Shown in pieces: positions 31,135 to 36,062 of a stretch of 36,062 nucleotides of DNA. Numbering within the stretch: the stretch's first letter is position 1; each line of letters starts with the position of its first letter. The position numbers and the translations under genes are program-made. The DNA comes from Flavobacteriales bacterium. Lineage in GTDB: Bacteria > Bacteroidota > Bacteroidia > UBA10329. Location: the NCBI GenBank assembly GCA_021741075.1, contig JAIOYO010000078.1, forward strand, positions 1 to 36,062. The letters run 5' to 3'. The notes beneath the pieces are model-generated. The model was not told where the DNA came from and searched no databases. It worked only from the letters and a program-made list of their open reading frames with translations.

Positions 31135-34100
31135 CTACCGAATCAGCGTGAAGAAACCAGTTTGTTCGCTCACGTTACCGTCTTTGTACTCCATTTCGAT
31201 AACGTAGTAGTAAGTGCCTGGCTCGCAATCTACACCTGAGCTTGTCTTACCGGTCCATGAAAAGGTACGGCCTTCGCTAGCGTAAACGCTGTATCCCCAT
31301 CGGTTGTAGATGGTCATGCTAATACCATCAACATCAGTTCCCTGCAACCAAATTACATCGTTGGTTCCATCGCTGTTCGGTGTGAACACGTTAGGTATGT
31401 CAATGATAATTTTCACTTCCAATCCTCTAACGGCCGTATCCGCGCAACCATGGTTAGATGCAATCAAGCTTACCCAGTATGATCCTGGATCAGCATAGTT
31501 GTGACTTGGATTTTGCAGCATGCTTGTCAAGCCATCACCAAAGTCCCAACTCCAGTCAGTTACGCTACCGATAGTGGTATCCGTAAACTGTACACTGCTT
31601 CCTAAAGGAATATCTCCCGCAGGGTCACGCTCAAATCCTGCAACTGGATAATCGTAAACATAAACCTTCACGAAATCTTCGTCCGAAACACTACAGTTGT
31701 CGTTGCTAGCAACCACCGAGTATTCGGTGATTCCTACTCCTGGACTAACAGTGATCATTGCGCCTGTGCCAACTTCCTGACCATCAACGTACCAAGTGTA
31801 GGTGGTTCCAGTTGTTCCGCCAGTAGCAGCAAGCGTAGTGCTTTGACCAACGCAGATGTTGATGTCTGCACCTGCATTCACAACTGGAATTGCTGCTTCA
31901 ATAACTGTAAAACAAGCGTTCGCCTCACAACCGAATATAGAAGTGGTGCTTACACAGTACTGTCCAGCTGAGCTTACCCAAATATCTTGAGTTGTTTCGC
32001 CTGTTGACCAAGTTACTCCTTCACCTCCAGCATATTGTGCCGTTAGCATTACGCTATCTCCCGTGCAGAACTCTGTAACGCCAGTGATTTCGATAATTGG
32101 AACAAGTCCTTCACCGACTGCAATTGAACCCATAGCCGAGCATCCGTTAACATCAGTAACTTCAACCGTATAGGTACCAACTGCATCAACTACAATGCTT
32201 GCACCGCTACCACTTGGACTCCAAGCGTAAGATACTGCCGTTGCAGAAACTGCTGTCAATTCAACCTCACTTCCTGGGCAAAGTGGATTGCTACCCGCAG
32301 TAACTTCAACTTCAACTTCTGGCAATGCGTTGAACTCAATGTTAGTGCAATCTGTAACTGAACAGCCGTCAATTGAAGCGGTAGTTACACAGTATTCACC
32401 AGCTTGAGTTACCTCAATTGACTGCGTAATCTCTCCTGTTGACCAAGTAATTCCTTCGCCTCCAACATACTGAGCTGTAAGCTCAATACTTCCTCCAGCA
32501 CAAGCAACCGAGTCGCCAGTGATTTCGAGCAATGGCCTAAGTCCACCTTCAACTACATAAGAAGTGTTGTTCTCACATCCATTGGCATCAACGATTGTCA
32601 CGCTGTAAGTTCCAGCTTCGTACACCCAAACTGATTGAGTTGATGCACCGTTACTCCACTCGAAGGTTAATGCTCCTTGCGAAACCGCAGTTAGTATTGC
32701 GCTGTCTCCTGCACATAGTGGATTGTTTCCGTCAATTGAGATTTCAACCACAGGCAACTCGTACTCTTCCACTTCAAAACTGGTTGTAGCTGTGCAGCCA
32801 TTGGCGTCAGTCACTTCCACTTCGTAAGTGCCGGCTTCTGTTACCCAGATGCTTGATTCCGTAGAACTTGTGCTCCATGAATAACTAACTGAGGTTTGAC
32901 AAATAGCGGTAAGTTGCGTGCTGTCTCCGTTGCAGAATGGGCTTCCACCAGTGATTTCGACTTCTGGAACTGGGAAGAATTCGATGCTGATACTATCCAT
33001 TGAAGTACAACCGTTTTCGTCTGTCACTGCAACCATATAGGTTCCATTTTCCGTTACGGAAATAATAGAACCTGTTGCTCCAGTCGACCAGTCATAAGAT
33101 ACAGTTGTCGCAACATCAGCAGTCAATTCAACCAGTTCGCCATAACAGCTTGGGCTAAGTCCGCCTGTCACTACCACATCAACTGTTGGTGCTCCGAAGA
33201 TGGTAATAGTAACGATGTTGCTCTCGCCTATGTAGTCAGTGCACCCAGCATTTCTAGCGCAACGAATGAAACAAGTCGTTTCGTTCAACAATCCTGGATC
33301 GTAGCTTTCGCCAGTTGCACCATCAATCAAGACGAATCCTTCAGGAAGCGCTCCTTGTGTTGACGCTCCAATGGTTGGGTTGCTAGCTGGACAAGGACCG
33401 CTGTACCAAGAATACTCCACAGCACCGATGCCACCTGTTGCAGGTACAACGCTCACAATTTCGCTTGGATTAAATGGTCCACAGTTTTCCTGCTCTCCAG
33501 AAATTTCACCACCATCTGTCACATTACAGCATGGTACGTTCTCAACATTAACGCTACAAGAATCGACACATCCGTTTCCGTCAGTAACGGTCACAGAATA
33601 CATTCCTGGCTCAAGTTGCGAAATGCTTGCGCCCGTTCCTCCATTGCTCCACTCATATGAGAAAGGAGATGGCGAACCGCTAACGATAACACTTGCTGAA
33701 CCAAGGTTTCCGTTTTGGCAATCGCCATTTTCAGATGAACACGCAACAACCGGGTTTGGATAAACCGTGATGGTCACGATATTGCTTTCACCCAGCCACT
33801 CAGTACAGTTTTCGTTTTTCGCAACACGGATGAAGCAAGTCGTTTCACTCAACATTCCTGGATCATAGCTTTCGCCAGATGCACCAGTGATTAATGTGAA
33901 TCCTGCTGGTATAGCTTGTGCCACAATTGTTTCGCCTCCTTGCTCTTCACATGGACCGCTGTACCAAGCGTATTCAACTGGGCCAATTCCACCGGTTGCT
34001 GGAACCAAGTTCACGATTTCGTTTGGATCGAATGAACCACAGTTTTCCTGTTCACCAGCAATCTCTCCACCAGCTGTGACATTACAGCATGGAAGAACTG

Positions 34101-36062
34101 AAACCGAAGTGCTGCATGAATCGACACATCCGTTTGCATCGGTTACAACTACACTGTAAGAACCGGCCTCAAGGTTTTGGATGGATGCTGTTGTTGCACC
34201 ATTAGACCAAGCATAGGTGAATGGAGATGGAGCACCGTCCACGGTGACACTGGCAGAACCAACGTTTCCGTTTTCACAATCTCCGTTTTCGCTCGTACAT
34301 GTAAGTACTGGATTCGGATTAACCGTGATTGTAACGATGTTCGACTCACCAATCCACTCTTCACATCCTTGATTTCTTGCAACACGGATGAAGCAAGTCG
34401 TTTCACTCAACATTCCTGGATCATAGCTTTCGCCAGTTGCACCAGCAATCAGTGTGAATCCAGCTGGGATAGCCTGTTGTCCGATTGTTTCACCTCCTTG
34501 CTCAGCGCAAGCACCGCTGTACCAAGCGTACTCAACTGGGCCAATTCCACCTGTTGCAGGAACCAAACTCACGATTTCGTTTGGATCAAATGAACCGCAG
34601 TTTTCTTGCTCTCCAGCAATTTCACCGCCATCAGTCACATTACAACATGGAGTAACAGACACTGAAGTTGTGCAAGTTGCTTCGCATCCGTTTGCGTCTG
34701 TCACAGTAACCGTGTACGAACCAGCTTCAAGGCTGTCGATAGTTGCTGTTGATTCGCCATTACTCCAGAAGATGGTGTAAGGCTCAACTCCACCAGATAT
34801 GTGAGCAATTGCTCTTGCCACATTTCCGTTAGAGCAATCTCCATCTACTCCATTACAAGTCAGCTCAACCGCTGGGTAAACCGTGATGGTGATGATGTTG
34901 CTTTCTCCAATCCATGGCTCACAACCGCTGTTGCGTGCACATCTAATGAAGCAAGTTGTCTCCGTAATCATACCAGCATCGTAAGTCGCGCTGTTTGAAT
35001 TTGGAATCTGAGCCCAAGTACTAACTGGCGTTCCACAAGCACCGCTCATCCACACATATTCAACTGGTCCAATTCCGCCTGTTGCTGGCGCAACACTTGT
35101 AAATGGTGCTGGGTCAAATGGACCACAGTTTTCTTGAATAGCGGCAATCTCACCTGCGTCAGTAACATTACAGCATGGTGTAACAATTACTTCCTCCGTA
35201 CAAGAAGCTGAACATCCGTTAGCATCGGTTACGGTTACGGTGTAAGAACCAGCCTCAATATTTTCAATTGAAGCCGTTGTTGCTCCATTGCTCCACTGGT
35301 AAGTGAAAGGACCCGTTCCGTCAATCACATCAACACTTGCACTTGCAGTGTTTCCATTTCCGCAATCCCCACTGATGCTTGCGCATTCAATAGTCAATGC
35401 ATTTTGGATTGTGATAGTGATGATGTTGCTTTCTCCAATCCATGGCTCACAACCGCTGTTGCGTGCACATCTAATGAAGCAAGTTGTCTCCGTAATCATA
35501 CCAGCATCGTAAGTCGCGCTGTTTGAATTTGGAATCTGAGTCCAAGTACTAACTGGCGTTCCGCAAGCACCGCTCATCCACACGTATTCAACTGGTCCAA
35601 TTCCGCCCATTGCAGGTGCAATACTTGTGAATGGCGCTGGGTCGAATGCGGTACAATTTGTTTGGTTTGCAGCGATTTCGCCACCGTCTGTTACGTTACA
35701 GCATGGCGTTATAGAAACAGTCACTGAACAATCGGAAGCACATCCATTGGCATCTGTCACAGAAACTGAATAAGTTCCTGCAGCAAGGTTGTCGATAAAG
35801 GCTGATGTTTCTCCATTGCTCCACACGTAAGAGAATGGTGCTGTTCCGCCTGACACAGAAACTGATGCTGAAGCAACGTTTCCGTTGTTGCAACTTCCGT
35901 TAACTGGAGTACAAGTTGCAACTGGTACTTCGTTGATTGTGATGCATACTACGTTGCTTTCGCCAACGTAAACTGTACATCCACTTCTACGTGCACATCT
36001 GATGAAGCAAGTAGTTTCGGTAAGCATTCCTGGGTCGTAAGTAGCTGAATTGCTATTTGCGA
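31135..36062 (-). CDS. giant SprB-like protein with type B T9SS (gliding-motility-associated) C-terminal domain, partial
   Basis: At least 1642 codons; the frame is open through the right edge of the window, so the N-terminus is missing. The visible part begins with tandem ~176-186-residue units. Each is a CCNVTDGGEI module ending in TTCFIRCARNSGC and IGESN, joined to an SprB repeat (DCGNGNTASASV, WSNGATTASI, VTVTDANGC). About seven Ig-like modules follow (EFCTGDSVMLTAQYAGGEG type). Next come an Ig-like ADINICVGQSTTL module, a PKD domain (WSWDFGDG, YADPGSYWVSL) and a type B sorting domain (IPNVFTPNSDGTNDV, YNRWGYSVY, GTYYYVIEM, FFTLIR end). SprB proteins are mobile cell-surface adhesins for gliding in flavobacteria, and a similar adhesin role is plausible here. 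Confidence 0.93.
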   Translation of the reverse strand, partial: ANSNSATYDPGMLTETTCFIRCARRSGCTVYVGESNVVCITINEVPVATCTPVNGSCNNGNVASASVSVSGGTAPFSYVWSNGETSAFIDNLAAGTYSVSVTDANGCASDCSVTVSITPCCNVTDGGEIAANQTNCTAFDPAPFTSIAPAMGGIGPVEYVWMSGACGTPVSTWTQIPNSNSATYDAGMITETTCFIRCARNSGCEPWIGESNIITITIQNALTIECASISGDCGNGNTASASVDVIDGTGPFTYQWSNGATTASIENIEAGSYTVTVTDANGCSASCTEEVIVTPCCNVTDAGEIAAIQENCGPFDPAPFTSVAPATGGIGPVEYVWMSGACGTPVSTWAQIPNSNSATYDAGMITETTCFIRCARNSGCEPWIGESNIITITVYPAVELTCNGVDGDCSNGNVARAIAHISGGVEPYTIFWSNGESTATIDSLEAGSYTVTVTDANGCEATCTTSVSVTPCCNVTDGGEIAGEQENCGSFDPNEIVSLVPATGGIGPVEYAWYSGACAEQGGETIGQQAIPAGFTLIAGATGESYDPGMLSETTCFIRVARNQGCEEWIGESNIVTITVNPNPVLTCTSENGDCENGNVGSASVTVDGAPSPFTYAWSNGATTASIQNLEAGSYSVVVTDANGCVDSCSTSVSVLPCCNVTAGGEIAGEQENCGSFDPNEIVNLVPATGGIGPVEYAWYSGPCEEQGGETIVAQAIPAGFTLITGASGESYDPGMLSETTCFIRVAKNENCTEWLGESNIVTITVYPNPVVACSSENGDCQNGNLGSASVIVSGSPSPFSYEWSNGGTGASISQLEPGMYSVTVTDGNGCVDSCSVNVENVPCCNVTDGGEISGEQENCGPFNPSEIVSVVPATGGIGAVEYSWYSGPCPASNPTIGASTQGALPEGFVLIDGATGESYDPGLLNETTCFIRCARNAGCTDYIGESNIVTITIFGAPTVDVVVTGGLSPSCYGELVELTADVATTVSYDWSTGATGSIISVTENGTYMVAVTDENGCTSMDSISIEFFPVPEVEITGGSPFCNGDSTQLTAICQTSVSYSWSTSSTESSIWVTEAGTYEVEVTDANGCTATTSFEVEEYELPVVEISIDGNNPLCAGDSAILTAVSQGALTFEWSNGASTQSVWVYEAGTYSVTIVDANGCENNTSYVVEGGLRPLLEITGDSVACAGGSIELTAQYVGGEGITWSTGEITQSIEVTQAGEYCVTTASIDGCSVTDCTNIEFNALPEVEVEVTAGSNPLCPGSEVELTAVSATAVSYAWSPSGSGASIVVDAVGTYTVEVTDVNGCSAMGSIAVGEGLVPIIEITGVTEFCTGDSVMLTAQYAGGEGVTWSTGETTQDIWVSSAGQYCVSTTSIFGCEANACFTVIEAAIPVVNAGADINICVGQSTTLAATGGTTGTTYTWYVDGQEVGTGAMITVSPGVGITEYSVVASNDNCSVSDEDFVKVYVYDYPVAGFERDPAGDIPLGSSVQFTDTTIGSVTDWSWDFGDGLTSMLQNPSHNYADPGSYWVSLIASNHGCADTAVRGLEVKIIIDIPNVFTPNSDGTNDVIWLQGTDVDGISMTIYNRWGYSVYASEGRTFSWTGKTSSGVDCEPGTYYYVIEMEYKDGNVSEQTGFFTLIR
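34889..35012 (-). repeat. 124-base exact direct repeat, copy 1
   Basis: Identical over 124 bases to 35417-35540, at a distance of 528 bases inside the tandem unit of the SprB-like gene. Flanking bases differ mostly at silent positions. This suggests recent duplication or gene conversion. Confidence 0.9.
35417..35540 (-). repeat. 124-base exact direct repeat, copy 2
   Basis: Second copy of the 124-base identity at 34889-35012. It covers the part encoding the NSNSATYDAGM to IGESN region of the unit. Confidence 0.9.

Larger units (their letters stand above)
33200..36062 (-). repeat. tandem CCNVT + SprB units of 176-186 residues
   Basis: Five CCNVT modules are present plus the tail of a sixth at the window edge, with SprB repeats between them. 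Unit starts are spaced about 528, 528, 558 and 558 bases. Two subtypes are seen: an N-terminal one with VWMSGACGTPVSTW, and a C-terminal one with AWYSGACAEQGGE and an extra 10 residues. The array continues beyond the window. Confidence 0.9.

Overview
The window reads as a chromosomal segment from a member of the Bacteroidota, most likely a Flavobacteriales-type, surface-active, possibly gliding bacterium. This is inferred from several signals. Secreted giant proteins end in type IX secretion system (T9SS) sorting domains, both type A and type B. SprB, HYR, PKD and FG-GAP/ASPIC modules are abundant. Promoter-like boxes fit the Bacteroidota -7 consensus TAnnTTTG. No species can be named from the sequence alone.

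Region 1 (1-6822) is metabolic. Plus-strand genes encode an iron-type alcohol dehydrogenase, a small secreted DUF1573 protein and a 4-hydroxybutyrate/acetyl-CoA hydrolase-type CoA-transferase. A minus-strand secreted von Willebrand A (VWA) protein follows. A divergent pair then encodes a class-I glutamine-amidotransferase-type peptidase (gamma-glutamyl-GABA hydrolase family) and an aldehyde dehydrogenase, joined by an ATGA overlap. Together the enzymes would fit turnover of GABA, putrescine or 4-hydroxybutyrate, but this is inference. A perfect 50-bp palindrome (6834-6883) closes the region and can act as a bidirectional terminator.

Region 2 (6895-27101, all minus strand) is a run of three giant secreted, cysteine-containing beta-sandwich repeat proteins of 2738, 2141 and about 1598 residues. 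A 153-residue exported protein precedes them, separated from the first giant gene by one base. All three giants end in type A T9SS sorting domains. The first two are tandem paralogues. Their C-terminal parts match module by module, and their length difference is exactly three copies of an ~82-residue two-cysteine repeat. Their N-terminal parts are unrelated modules. A strong hairpin-plus-T-tract lies only 25 bases upstream of the second giant's start codon, so expression of that gene probably depends on read-through.

Region 3 (27218-31025, minus strand) holds two FG-GAP/ASPIC-UnbV paralogues. The downstream copy carries a single in-frame TGA at codon 58, where its sister has glycine, and is called a pseudogene.

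Region 4 (31135-end, minus strand) is the C-terminal part of a giant SprB-like protein with a type B (gliding-motility-associated) sorting domain. It is built from a tandem 176-186-residue unit and is open through the right edge of the window.

No tRNA, rRNA, CRISPR array, transposase, integrase or T9SS machinery gene was seen. No gene-free stretch exceeds 300 bases; the largest gaps are about 115-155 bases.
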